Assembly (NCBI GenBank): GCA_029747015.1 | Contig: JAKOGI010000004.1 | Coordinates: 147,001 to 211,000, forward strand | Length of the DNA stretch: 64,000 nucleotides | Direction: 5' to 3' | DNA from: Carnegiea gigantea | Lineage: Eukaryota > Streptophyta > Magnoliopsida > Caryophyllales > Cactaceae | Part shown: piece after piece, positions 44,736-58,335 of the stretch | Numbering within the stretch: the first letter of the stretch is position 1 | Layout: each line of letters begins with the position of its first letter | The notes under the pieces: generated by a model | What the model was told of the DNA's origin: nothing | The model's database searches: none | The model's input: only the letters and a program-made list of their open reading frames with translations | Translations under genes and position numbers: made by a program

Positions 44736-46564
44736 CATGGATTTGTAACCTTATGAATTTTACAAAGAACTGATGAATTCAACAAAAATATTGATGAATT
44801 TCAAAAATATGTACGTGCTTATCAACGTTCATCTTCTTTGTACAAATATTCATCATTCTTCTTTGCATATGCACATGTCAATATACTATGAACAGAACTA
44901 ACTTTTATTTGCTTAGTTCTCTGCATAAATTATCAGCAACAAATAAATATTCATCAGAAATAATTAGCACAATTATCACTAAAATTAATATACGTTCACA
45001 AAACATGAGTAGTAGTCCAAATACATCAAACCATATATAGATGTATTCATCACTAAAATTAAAAATTCATCAAACAAAAAAATACTTATCACTAAAATTT
45101 TAAAACTTATCACCACATAAATATTTGTCAGTAAATTAAAGTTTTAAAATTCATCAACAAACTAATTCAAGAAAACATGATGAAACGAATTCAAACACTT
45201 AATTTCAAATAGAAATTTAAAATACCAAACGCATTGCATATCTTCCTTAGATCTCACCACTTTTCATTAAAACCAAAAAAAAAAATATGCATCACTAAAA
45301 TTTAAAAATTCACCAAAATAAACAACTATTACTAAACAATTGAAACCTATAGTAAAATATTTATCATTGAAATTTAAAAATTCATCAATAGCCAGTGTAG
45401 CAGGAGCACTGTGTCTTGGCCACAATTCTCTATTAATTTTGCCATTATAGCTCCCTTTCTCTCTATACGTATGCAAATTCACAAGTCTTAGAAGTTAAGA
45501 AACTAGACAATTATTCCAACAACCAAATATAAACGAAGATTAAAAAGAAAATCCTAAACGGTAGACATCAAAGTTCCCTGAAATCGGAGAAAACTGAATA
45601 TTAGGCCCATGAATGAAGATAAAAAATGATCAACGAATTCAAACACTCAATTTCATGTCACACGAGCATATTCACTAAAGATACCCTCAAAATTAACAAA
45701 AAGTAAACGTAAAGCAAAAATTTTAATTCAGGAAGTGAGAAAACAAAACAATGCACCTCTAAGACGACAACGATGAAGATTTTAAGTCAGTCAATGTTTA
45801 ATCTACCCATCAACTAAAGAAATCCAGTGAATTGCCGGATTTAATGAAAGATCTTCTTGATGTGTTCTTTGCCGGCAAAATGAGCCAAAGATCTACTCAT
45901 GAAGAGATAGACTGAAGAGACAGAGAGAGAGACAGATAGAGGGAAAGAGGTTGTAAAGAGACAAAGGAGCTGTTGAAATAAGCATGTTTGGCATGGGCTA
46001 AACATATATAAATAATCATTTTTTAAATTTTTTTTTGTGAGATAGGATAATTCGGCTAGGAAGCTTGCTACTCAAGGAGTACTATATAACAATTGCTCTA
46101 TTTCTTGCTTCATTGATTTTTGTGAAAGAGACGATTCATTTAAACGTAAGATTAATTAGAACACACACATAATCGAAACATGTATCTAATTATCAATGTC
46201 GAGCCTTCATAATTATTTTTTTGTTCTCAATATAGACTTAAATTTAACTTTGCTTTTCAAAGTCACACCAGTTATTTCTATGTGAGTTTTCTTTTTCAGC
46301 TAAAAAATATATTTCCTTGAGAAAATTTTAAAAATAAGGTATTTGATGCTTCAAGAATCAATTTTTAATTAACAATAATAATAGAGGTTCAACAAGCACC
46401 CAATAATTGGGAAACTGAATGAAAAAACCAAATGTATGTTCATTGATATCTTTGGAAGGAAACGGCCAATGTTGCGGTTGGTCCGTGCCACACAGAGTCA
46501 CATACACAAAATAAAATAGGATAGAAGAAAAATAAAACAATAACACAATAAAAGAATTTATGTA
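44736..46564. other. AT-rich spacer with AAATTCATCA words, no gene seen
   Basis: 45000-45390 carries many CACTAAAATTTAAAAATTCA-like words, the reverse orientation of the GATGAATT words at 43675-43830. The surrounding sequence may therefore be arms of one larger degraded element. No coding region was recognised. Confidence 0.4.
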
Positions 46565-49500
46565 TATCGGGGGTGTTTAGTAATAACAGTTTTTTTGGAG
46601 AAAAGAGCAGTTTAGGAATATTTTAGCTATTTTGATCAAATCAAACAGCTAAATGGGTATTTGATAAACATCTGTTTAAAATAGCTATTTGGTTCTAAAC
46701 AGCTCTTTTTAAAAAGAATGTTTCCATTATCCTTTTCAAAAAAGCTTCTTGTGAAAATGACACATTTACCAAAGACTTTAAACAAATTACATCACATGTC
46801 ATTACATTATATTTATAGAATATTATTTTATAAAATAGAAAAAGTATATAATATTATAAAGTGTTTCTTAGTAGCATTCGAATTTGGTTAGATCTTAAGG
46901 ATTAACAAGAGTAGAGATATTTTATTTTTTTGATACAAAAACAAACCATTGAAGTTGCGTTATCTCTTTCATTGTTTGTATTTTTTCTTAACCAAATAGT
47001 ATATGTTTTGGTGTAGATTCTCTAATTTCGTCAGTATATTATATCACACTTATTTCGTTATCTCACCATGCACCTTTTCAAACGTATAATATTTTTCATA
47101 TTTATACTTTAGATTATTCGATCTCCCTTCCGATTACATTGACAATGAGCTCTAGATCGATGCGAAATAGTAACATTTGATATTATATTGTCATTGTTTT
47201 GTATGAATTGAATCTAATGAAGATAAAGTCATTATAAATCAAAAAAATTTTCAAAAAACAAAATAACGTTATAAAATATTGACATCATGTACATAAGAAC
47301 AAATTAAAAGAAATAAGATAGACGATGAATATAAATTATATAGAATTTAATAAGAAAGTAAAGTTTTAGCAATGAAATTTTTTTGTGTGATCATAAATAA
47401 AGTTAATTTATACTTATGACACCAATTTAATTCTTTTTAAAAAGAAATTGACCAATAAATAAAAAATACTTTCTATTGAGAAATAATTTAGAGATATATA
47501 ACATAAATGAAATTTTACCAAACATCTTTATTACAAACAGCTAACTTTACCAAATAATTTTTCTCCAAACAGCTAATTCAAATAGTTAATGCAAAAAGGT
47601 AATTCAAACAGCTAGTAGCTAACAGCTAATAGCTAACAGCTAATACTGTTTGCCAAACAAGGCCATCGGGGGCGTTTGATAATGATAACTTTTTGGGAAA
47701 AAACAGCTATTTGGGGGTATTTTAGCTATTTTGACCCAATCGAATAGCTAAATGAGTGTTTATAAGCAGCTATTTGAAGCAGCTATTCGATTCCAAATAG
47801 CTCTTTTTAAAAAGGATGTTTCCATTAGCCTTTTTAAAAGAGCTTTTTGTGGAAATGACATATTCGCCAAATACTTTAAATAAATTACATTACATATCAT
47901 TACATTATATTTATAGAATATTATTTTATAAAATAGAAAAAGTATATAGTATTATAAAGTGTTTCTTAGTAGCATTCGAACTTAGTTATATCTTGAGGAT
48001 TAATAAGAGTAAAGATATTTTCTTTTTTTTTTTGAGGTAAAAATAAACCATTGAAGTTGCATTATCTCTTTTATTGTTTGTATTTTTTCTTAACCAAGTA
48101 GTATACGTTTTGGTGTAGATTTTCTAATTTCGCTAGTATATTATATCACACTTATTTGACTATCTCACCCTGCACCTTTTTGAATGCCTAATGTTTTTTA
48201 TATTTATAGTTTAAATTATTCAATCTCCCTTCCGATTACCTTGACAATGAGCTCTAGATCGATGCGAAATAGTAACAATTGATACTGTGTTTTCATTGTT
48301 GTGTGTTAATTGAATCTAATGAAGATAAAGTGATCATTGTAAACCAAAAAAAAATTTAAAATAACAAAAGAATAACGTTGTAAAATATTGACATCATTTA
48401 CATAAGAACAATTTGAAAAAAAAAGATAGATGATGAATACAAATTATATAGAATTTAATAAGAAAGTAAAGTTTAATCAATAAAGTTTTTTTGTGTGATC
48501 ATAAATGAAGTTAGTTTATACCTATGATACCAATTTAATTCTTTTTTTTAAAAATTGACCAATAAATAAAAAATACTTTCTATTGAGAAGTAATTTAGAG
48601 ATAAAAGACATAAATAAAATTTTTCCAAACATCTTCATTAGAAACAGCTAACTTTGCCAAACAGTTTTTTACAAATAGCTAATGCAAACAGCTAATTCAA
48701 ACAGCTAGCAGGTAACAGCTAATAGCTAGCACTGTTTGTCAAATAAGGCCATCAAGGATGTTTGATAACAACAGTTTTTTGAAAAAAAAGAGCTGTTTGG
48801 GGGATATTTTAGCTATTTTGATCAAGTCGATCAGCTAAATGGTATTTTGCAAATAGCTGTTTGAAATAGTTGTTTGGTTCCAAACAGTTCTTTTTGAAAA
48901 GAATATTTTCATTAGCCTTTTCAAAAGAATTTTTTGTGAAAATGATATATTTGTTAAAGACTTTAAACAAATTACATTACATGCCATTACATTATATTTA
49001 TAGAATATTATTTTATAAAATAGAAAAAGTATATAATATTATAAAGTGTTTCTTAGTAGCATTCGAATTTGGTTAAATCTTAAGGATTAACAAGAGTAGA
49101 GATATTTTATTTTTTTGAGACAAAAACAAACCATTGAAGTTGCGTTATCTCTTTCATTGTTTGTATTTTTTCTTAACCAAATAGTATATGTTTTGGTGTA
49201 GATTCTCTAATTTCGCCAGTATATTATATCATACTTATTTCGTTATCTCACCATGCACCTTTTCGAACGTATAATATTTTTCATATTTATACTTTAGATT
49301 ATTCGATCTCCCTTCCGATTACATTGACAATGAGCTCTGGATCGATGCGAAATAGTAACATTTGATATTATGTTCTCATTGTTTTGTATGAATTGAATCT
49401 AATGAAGATAAAGTCATTATAAATCAAAAAAATTTTAAAAAAACAAAATAACGTTATAAAATATTGACATCATGTACATAAGAACAAATTAAAAGAAATA

Positions 49501-52015
49501 AGATAGACGATGAATACAAATTATATAGAATTTAATAAGAAAGTAAATTTTTAGCAATGAAGTTTTTTTGTGTGATCACAAATGAAGTTAATTTATACTT
49601 ATAACACCAATTTAATTCTTTTTAAAAAGAAATTGACCAATAAATAAAAAATACTTTCTATTGAGAAATAATTTAGAGATAAATAACATAAATGAAATTT
49701 TACCAAATATCTTTATTAGAAACAGCTAACTTTACCAAACAATTTTTCTACAAACAGCTAATTCAAATAGTTAATGCAAAAAGGTAATTCAAACAGTTAG
49801 CAGCTAACAGCTAACACTGTTTGCCAAACAAGGCCATCGGGGGCGTTTGATAATGACAACTTTTTGGGGAAAAAGAGCTATTTGGGGGTATTTTAGCTAT
49901 TTTGACCAAATCAAACAGCTAAATGAGTGTTTTATAAGCAGCTATTTGAAGCAGCTGTTCGGTTCCAAATAGCTCTTTTTAAAAAGGATGTTTCCATTAG
50001 CCTTTTTAAAAGAGTTTTTTGTGGAAATGACACATTCGTCAAATACTTTAAACAAATTACATTACATGTCATTACATTATATTTATAGAATATTATTTTA
50101 TAAAATAGAAAAAGTATATAGTATTATAAAGTGTTTCTTAGTAGCATTCGAACTTAGTTATATCTTGAGGATTAATAAGAGTAAAGATATTTTCTTTTTT
50201 TTTGAGGTAAAAATAAACCATTGAAGTTGCATTATCTCTTTTATTATTTGTATTTTTTCTTAACCAAGTAGTATACGTTTTGGTGTAGATTTTCTAATTT
50301 CGCTAGTATATTATATCACACTTATTTGACTATTTCACCCTGCACCTTTTTGAACGCCTAATGTTTTTTATATTTATAGTTTAAATTATTCAATCTCCCT
50401 TCCAATTACCTTGACAATGAGCTCTAGATCGATGCGAAATAGTAACAATTAATACTATGTTTTCATTGTTTTGTATTAATTGAATCTAATGAAGATAAAG
50501 TGATCATTGTAAACCAAAAAAAAATTTAAAATAACAAAAGAATAACGTTATAAAATATTGACATCATTTACATAAGAACAATTTGGAAAAAAAAACATAG
50601 ATGATGAATACAAATTATATAGAATTTAATAAGAAAGTAAAGCTTTATCAATGAAGTTTTTTTGTGTGATCACAAATAAAGTTAATTTATACCTATGATA
50701 CCAATTTAATTCTTTTTTTTAAAAATTGACCAATAAATAAAAAATACTTTCTATTGAGAAGTAATTTAGAGATAAAAGACATAAATAAAATTTTTCCAAA
50801 CATCTTTATTAGAAACAGCTAACTTTACCAAACAGTTTTTTACAAATAGCTAATACAAACAGCTAATTCAAACAGCTAGCAGATAACAGCTAATAGCTAA
50901 CACTGTTTGCCAAATAAGGCCATCAACGGTGTTTGATAACAACAGTTTTTTGAAAAAAAAAAAAGAGCTGTTTGGGGGATATTTTAGCTATTTTGATCAA
51001 GTCGATCAGCTAAATGGTATTTTGTAAATAGCTGTTTGAAATAGCTGTTTGGTTCCAAACAGTTCTTTTTGAAAAGGATATTTTCATTAGCCTTTTCAAA
51101 AGAATTTTTTGTGAAAATGACATATTTGTTAAAGACTTTAAACAAATTACATTACATGCCATTACATTATATTTATAGAATATTGTTTTATAAAATAGAA
51201 CGAGTATATAGTATTATAAAGTGTTTCTCAGTAGCATTCGAACCTTGTTAGATCTTGAGGATTAACAAGAGTAGAGATATTTTCTTTTTTTAGGTAAAAA
51301 TAAACCATTGAAATTCCATTGTCTCTTTCATTGTTTGTATTTTTTTCCTTAAACAAGCAGTATACATTTTGGTGTAAATTTTATAGTTTTGCTAGTATAT
51401 TATGTCACATTTATTTAATTCTCTCACCATACACCTTTTTGAACATCTAATATTTTTGATAATTATACTTTAGATCATTCGAGTTTCCTTCCGATTATCT
51501 TGACAATGAGCTCTGGATCGATGCGAAATAATAATATTTGATACTATATTTTCATTGTTTTGTATGAATTGAATCTAATAAAGATAAAGTCATTATAACA
51601 AAAAAAAATTTTAAGATAACAAAATAATGTTATAAAATATTGACATCATTTATATAAGAACAAATTGAAAAGAAATATGATTGACGATGAATACTAGTTA
51701 TATAGAATTTAATAAGAAAATAAAGTTTTATCAATGAAACTTTTGTGTGTGATCACAATTGAAGTTAATTTATACGTATGATACCAATTTAATTCTTTTT
51801 AAAAAGAAATTGACCAATAAAAAAACTTTCTATTGAGAAGTAATTTAGAGATAAAGGATATAAATGAAATTTTACCAAACATCTTTATCAGAAATAGCTA
51901 ACTTTATTAAATAGCTTTTCTACAGACATCTAGTTGAAAAAATTAATACAAATAATTAATTCAAATAATTAGTAACTAACAATTAATAACTAATTCTATT
52001 TGCCAAACAAAATCA
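46565..52015 (+). repeat. Tandem array of five ~1.09-kb AT-rich units
   Basis: Unit starts are at 46565, 47661, 48747, 49832 and 50918, with lengths of 1085-1097 bp. Each unit opens with GGCCATCGGGGGCGTTTGAT-like sequence and AGCTATTT/AAACAGCT words and closes with AACAGCTAATAGCTAACA...TTTGCCAAACAAGG. The beginning (GTGTTTGATAA) and the reverse complement of the end (TTGTTTGGCAAA) are partly inverted partners. Units 1 and 3 are most alike, units 2 and 4 are most alike, and unit 5 is diverged. This suggests that a TIR-type element was tandemly duplicated, then duplicated as a dimer. Confidence 0.9.
46718..46894 (+). other. Short ORF in array unit 1 (58 codons)
   Basis: The frame starts 'MFPLSFSKKLLVKMTH' and includes 'HYIYRILFYKIEKVYNIIKC' and 'FLVAFEFG'. 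The same frame stays open in all five units (47816-48040, 48870-49076, 49988-50224 and 51069-51251). The composition is AT-driven and no family is recognised, so coding status is doubtful. Confidence 0.3.
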
Positions 52016-53124
52016 TCTTCTATTTTATTTACTTTATGTGGCAAATCCCCTAAACCAAAGCCCATGCTAATTTTATTGTAGTAATAAATAATGCATATGG
52101 CTGCCCAATGTATGTTTGGCTTCCGTACGCAACGCAGTTGATAAATTATTCGTTCCACGTGAGCTCCAGCTTTGAGTCATCGCAATGCTCATTTCTTGTC
52201 TTGTGCTTTGAAAAATCCTGCACCTCAGATTTATCACCTATCGGGGGAGCCAGTTTGTGGGTTCCACATCCGTACTAAACCACATTTCAATCCGACCTCG
52301 GGTCAGGTTTGATGTATATTGTCATATATTTAGTGTAATAAGTTTGCTTATTTTGAAAATAAATGTCGTTCTATCATATCGGTTAACATTGAATAAAGGT
52401 ACAAGGAAGGTTTTGTGATGGTTGTTTTATCTATGCTACTTAAATAGTCAAAATTGATTTTGGTTTCAAATTCTGAAACAGTTCTATGTTTTTGGGCTGT
52501 TTCCATTGAAAAACTCTAGTATTGGAATTTACTATTGATTTTATGCAAAAAAATTACAAGTACTCACAAAATGTAATCGCTTTTGTGCAAAAGGTTATGA
52601 ACCAAAAAAAAATTGTAATATCAACCGTAAAATGAGGTAGTATTTCCAGGTAGATTGGCAAAATTTTTATTGATTTAAACCATCAAATGAAATAACAATG
52701 AACAATTAATTGCAAACTTGAGTACCTTAGATAAGGTTTAAAATGTGGTTTAAAGCATTTAAAGTAACTATTTATATCACCAATAGTGCACCTTCATTTT
52801 CGGACAACTTGTTCATAAGAACTAAATAGTTAAACGTACCTATTGTAGAAAAATCTTAGAATGGGTGAACTCATATGAAGTTTTTCAATGTGTGAATGAG
52901 AACAAAACACACTTGAAAAGTTTATGCCGATTTGTGGGACTAGTTGACCATTCTTGAAACTTTTTCCATATACTTCTTCCTCACTCACACGCTGCCTAAG
53001 AAACTTCTCAATAGATCATACATCCCAATGCCACTCCACAACAAGTATGCTTAAACGTTGAACTATTAAGGATGTAATTAGTCTTCAAAAATAAAAATGC
53101 ATCTTTAATGGTACAAGTAGGGAT
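52016..53124. other. Intergenic, no gene seen
   Basis: AT-rich sequence without recognisable coding or repeat signal. Confidence 0.5.
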
Positions 53125-53650
53125 AAGAGTACTACCCAAACTCGAAAAACTCGATTAAAACCCACCCCATTTAGCACCTGAATGGGTGATAAAAATGAAT
53201 TTTAAGTGGGTATAGGTATGTGTTTTACGTTCGAAAATGTGTATGGTTATGGGTATGGATTCTTAAAATCCGCATTAATAAAAGACGATTAAGATACGGT
53301 AAAATCCAAAAATAAATGTTAGAATTGTGTGGTGTTTATTTATGTAGAAATGAAAAATTAATTTTTTTTTTTTTTTTTAACAATTTTAAGTTCCGTGAGT
53401 TTATCTGGACATGAGTTTTATTGCCGTCGCTTGAAATTGCTAATGAAATATAGTGTTTATGCAAATATGAGTTGAATATGGGTAAAATTTTGGCACACTC
53501 TATATATATCCGAATAAAATTCGTAAACCCGGAAATCCTGATGGGTATACGTATGGGTATGGGTATAACCATCCAAAACCCAAAAGATATAGGTGTGGAT
53601 ATGAATATGATTTTTAAAAATGAGTACGAGTAATGATATCGCTTAAGCTG
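53125..53650. repeat. Repeat element rich in GGGTAT / ACCCAT words
   Basis: The left part (53138-53260) has ACCCAAACTCGAAAAACTCG, then GGGTATAGGTATG. The right part (53500-53650) has GGGTATACGTATGGGTATGG and ends AAATGAGTACGAGTAATG. This is the look of a common plant non-autonomous DNA transposon, but termini and TSD were not resolved. Confidence 0.35.
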
Positions 53651-54236
53651 CCCCAAAACCGCCCCACGCATTTCAAATCCCTTGAATCACACTTTAGATC
53701 ATACTTATAGCATCATATAAATATACTGACATACAATTCCGAAATTATATCATTGACTTTGTTGCGAATAATCTTCACTAATAATAATCTATCTGCAAAC
53801 AATCAAGCAAAATCCACATGATGGCTTAGTCATGGAGATAAAACTTTGCTATAGGCTTTGGTCAAGCTCCACCAATTGTTTTTTTTTTTAAATTCAAATA
53901 AGCCACGAAAGGCAGTACAACACAATGACGGGGATGAGGAATTGAACCTAAGACCTAATATACTCAGGACCCAAATCTTAACCACTTGACTAAAATCTCA
54001 TCGGTTCCATCATTTGTTGCTTTCGGTGAATTATGTGTTATTTTTTTCGTTCCATATTTATAGTAAAACAAATTATATTTATCATTTTTCATAATGCAAG
54101 CAATAGTCTACTTTTAAAAGATATAAGTAACATTTTGCTGGGTTAAAACCATATCAGGCCTTTATAAAAGAAATACATTGAATTCGTATTATTGACACTG
54201 AACAATCAGCAACATGGATTTTTTTTTTTTTTTGGG
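53651..54236. other. Intergenic, no gene seen
   Basis: AT-rich spacer ending in a T15 run (54220-54233). Confidence 0.5.
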
Positions 54237-55269
54237 TAGTGTTTGGCTGGAGGGAAAATAGTTTTTCCAGAAAATTATTTTTTATAGAAAATATTTTTCA
54301 AGGAAAATTGATTTTCATGTTAATTATATTTTCCTATCATTTGGTACAAGAGAAATTATTTCGATGGGTAAAAAGAAAAAATATTAACTGAATTGTTTAA
54401 GTAGTGAAAAAATGTCGATTGAATGGTTATAGCAGAGATAAAGTTGACCCAATGAACAAATATTGAGCATAAAATTCATACTTGAGTTTCTTTTAATATT
54501 TCCTATCGGATAATTAAGTTTCGATCCAAACCGTTGAAATTTTTAGTGGTGAAAAATGTTAACTGAATTGTCTAAGTGATGAAAAACGTTGATTGAAATG
54601 TCGTGGCAGAGAAAAATGCTAACCAAACAAAGTAATGTCCAGTTAAAATTTGGATTTTGTCTATTTTAATCTTTTTAGTCGATGATCAAGTTTCGATCCA
54701 AATCATTGAAATTGTTTTATTAGAGACAAAAAATATCGATTGAATTATTTAAGTAGCGAAAAAAGTTAATTGAATTATCATGGCAGAAAAAATGTTGACC
54801 TAATGAAGAAATTTCGAGCTTAAAATATGGGCTTGAGTGTGTTTAGCTCTTTCTTATCCAATGATCCAGTCTCGATCTAAATTATTGAAATTGTTCTAGT
54901 AGCGAATGAATCGTTTATGTGACAAAAATGTCGGCTGAATTATTATGGTGAAGATAAATATTGATCAAATGAAATAAACTTGAGTTCAAAATCTGAAATT
55001 GAGTTTATTTTAATATTTTCCATTGAATAGTCAAGTTTCGATACAAACTATTGAAATCGAATTTTGCACCCAAATTCTAGCGGACCATGTCTTCAAAAAA
55101 GTTGAAGGAAGAAAATCAACTTCCTATCTTCTCAAAATAGAAATCATTTCTCTCCGTTGGGGGACAAATTATTTTCCTTGGAAAATAGTTTTTCATCTAC
55201 TACTATGCTAAACAATGGAATTGGAAAGTCACTTTTGGGAAAAATCATTTCCTACCCAACCAAACACTA
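54237..55269. mobile_element. TIR element (TAGTGTTTGG...CCAAACACTA) with internal tandem repeats
   Basis: The left end TAGTGTTTGGCTGG (54237-54250) is inverted at the right end (CCAACCAAACACTA, 55256-55269). Further in, the AGTTTTTCCAGAAAAT and GGAAAATAGTTTTTC stretches also pair. The centre holds four units of about 166-179 bp, marked by AAGTTTCGATCCAAACYRTTGAAAT at about 54516, 54688, 54867 and 55033. No transposase is present, so it is non-autonomous. The TSD is uncertain. Confidence 0.7.
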
Positions 55270-57460
55270 TCTAAATTTACTTTAGTCCTTTGTTATTGAA
55301 ATTATTATTTATTCCCATCACTTTAAGAATTATTTTATCGATAAGAAAATTATTATTGTTTAGCCTCCTCACCTACAATTTTTTTATTATAAAATGAGAC
55401 CTTGTGATAACGATATTAAAGGTGAGGGGTTTTTAAATAGTAATTCAAAAAAGAGATGATCAAAATAAGATTTATCTAAATGTCTATGATAATAATTCAT
55501 TGAAAAAATTCATCAAAATTAGTGGGATGGATTACTCCCAACAAGGAGATAATGTTATAAACATACATGATATTAAAGAAATTGAGATAAATGAAGAGTT
55601 TAGGATTTATCATCAACGAAGATACCGTTGGTCGCCCCCAAAACTTTGTGACAGGGGACTGTTAGATAAAAGTCGAAGAACGGAAGAGAGAAGAAGAGAC
55701 TAACTTCAAGGGTTAGGGTTCATCAGATAAGTACATTAATTAAATTCAATAGTCATTAGGGTTAGGGTTTCTGTCAAAAATATATTATATGAGATTGAAT
55801 AGTCACCATTCCAATTTACGAAGAACCTCCAAAATAAACATGGCTTTAAGATACATTATCCATTTTACTTTCTTATTCTTGCATGTGTCTTCTAGGACAT
55901 TCAATTTGCATCTTCAACATACTTTTACTTAAATAAAAATTTATGACGTACAAATGATGTGCTATCTATCAATTTCTAGGCTCTTAGTTCGACCTTTGAG
56001 GCCGCGTGGCTTCCTAGGGAAACATAGATTTCATCTTTCCGACTTTCTTTAGTTTTGAGTTACATTTCCGATAGAAAGGTAACTTTTTTTTATTTTTTTC
56101 AAAAGATTACTAAATAAAATTATCATAATTGACATATATATAATCTTAATTTTATCAGCTAACTGTTGTAGAGTACTTATTTAATATACTATACATGTAC
56201 ATTAGACACCGATCTTATGAATGTATTCATTAATGAAACGGCCGTACATCATCGGAGAAGCCTAATTATGTGTTAATATGCTAATTAAATGAAAGAACTT
56301 TTGGTTAGCATAAATCAATGTCCAAGACCCAAAAACTAAACTAAAAGGGCACTAATAAGTCGTACACAGGCCTTAAAAAATCAAAAAATGTGGGCACCTC
56401 CAGACCACTAACAAGATGGACACGTGTTCCGAGGAGCCCCACCAACCTCGTGAAGGCTCGCTTCTGTACTATGTGTCGGAAACACTGCGACTTGTAGACT
56501 AACATTTTTTTTTTTTTCCCTCCCTTAGCGTGGCATCATCCCTTCAAAGTGCGCCACGTGTGAATTCTCAAGCCGTTGAGTTGTGATAATTATTAAAAGA
56601 TTGATAATTAAGGTGTAATATCTTATACGTGATGTAATCACAACCAAAAGTTGTATGATTGTGTTACAGTTTTGGGGATTCAAATGATAATTCCACCCGT
56701 TTCATTTTTTAATGAAAATTTTATTTTTCTTATTATTGAATATTGACACTAAAAGTTTTGTCCCTTTTAAAATTAATAGAAAATATAATATTAAATAATA
56801 TTCACTTAAAAACTAATCTTACTAAAATAGGATAAATTTTATGACATGCAGGGAGTATTTTTTTGAGTGAGAATTTCCAAAAATAGGAAAATTTTGAAAA
56901 TTTAACAAGGGTTTATATTTTTTGGATATCTTATTAGATAGTTTAAGATAAGTTCAAAATTGTGAGATTTTAATGATATTTTTTTTTCCCCTTTTTGACA
57001 ATATGGTTAAGTCACCATTGACAAAAATATATGGTTAATGTCACTTGTGAAAGGGGGAAAATGGAGATGAGCCCCTCAGAAGTGTTGCAGTCTAACTCAA
57101 ACTGAATAGCGTTAAAGGTGTAAAGAGTATGAGGTGTCTAATAAAGAGTTTTTTTCCTCATGAAAAATAGCTTTTAAATGACTAATTTGGATGTTTACTA
57201 AAATAGTTTTTGGAATTTAGTTTTTGGTCCAAAATGCTAGTTGTTAAAAAAAATTCAAATCAATAACTTTCTAAACTAATTTATTTGGCATCAATTTTTT
57301 CGCTCACATATTTGTTAGAAACAATCAATATAAACAATTATATGAATAGGTAACAACTAGCATTTATTTACCAAATATCACATATACAATATGTAGTATA
57401 AATGTGTTGGCAATTGACATGCACTATAGCAAATATAGTTGTACACATAATAAAGCCAAA
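55270..57460. other. Intergenic, no gene seen
   Basis: AT-rich sequence. A G-box (GCCACGTGT, 56552-56560) and another ACACGTG (56420-56426) occur in a slightly GC-richer patch at 56380-56580, but no adjoining gene was recognised. The frame at 55500-55703 has no motif. Confidence 0.45.
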
Positions 57461-57606
57461 ACCTATATCATACTCCTACGAGTACAAACTCCTATAAGCT
57501 ACGTCAGGGCCATATATTAAAAATTGTTTATATAACAAATACACGTTGAAAAAATATATATATATATAGTAAGAGGAAGTACACACTCCTAAGTGTATAA
57601 TATACA
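57461..57606 (-). repeat. Inverted-ended repeat family, copy 3
   Basis: The minus strand matches the body of 43121-43280, including TAGGAGTATGATATAGG at one end, the AACGTGTATTTGTTATATAAA-like core and an AT run. Confidence 0.55.
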
Positions 57607-57984
57607 TTGCCTAATAAAGCTATCAGACATTCACACTTCACTTGGGCAATTATAGTTCTAAATCTTGTTGTGCTCCATCGCAGTAGGAGCACAGGAATGA
57701 TCATGTCATTCATGTGTTCTAGCTCCAACGTCTGTGATGGAATTTGAAGATAATCGCTCAATTTTGAAGCAACTTTTATACCCTAATTGTTTTATAAATA
57801 CATTATTTAGTTATCTTTCTTCTTTTTAGCTTTCTTTCTTTCTTTTAACTCTCGGCAAAACTTTAAAAATTCATATTTATACTAAAATGAAAAAACGAAG
57901 ATTTAATAAAATTTGAAGATTCTTAACTATGACATCGATTAGAGCAGTCAAACTAATTAGCATCTTCTTCAATTTTCAAATTAA

Positions 57985-58335
57985 GGAAGGTGTTTGGCAA
58001 ATAGCTATTTGAAGAGTTTTTTGGGTCAAAAAGAGGTTTTTTGATCAGAATTAGCTGTTTGATTAAGTGAAAAGGCTAATCTGGGTGTTTGGTGAAAGAA
58101 CTTTTTAAAAGAGCTTTTGAGGTCCAAAAAGCTAATTTGAAAAAGCTAATTCCGTGAACTTTTTGGAAGAGATTTTTGAAGAATTAGCTTTTTGTCTCCC
58201 AACTTTATCAGAAATAACTAATTTTGTCAAATTGTTTTTCAACAAACAGCTAATTCAAACTGCTAATATAAATAACTAACAGCTAACAGTTAATATAAAT
58301 AGTTAACAGCTAACAGTTATTTACCAAACAGAACC
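57985..58335. mobile_element. Short element resembling the ends of the 1.09-kb array units
   Basis: It begins GGTGTTTGGCAAATAGCTAT and ends AACAGCTAACAGTTATTTACCAAACAG, giving GTTTGG/CCAAAC inverted ends with the same AGCTATTT and AACAGCTAA words as the 46565-52015 units, but it is only 350 bp long. This fits a deletion derivative (MITE) of that family. Confidence 0.6.

Noticed and set aside
55500..55703. 67-codon plus-strand frame
   Set aside because: No motif, and the composition follows the AT-rich background.
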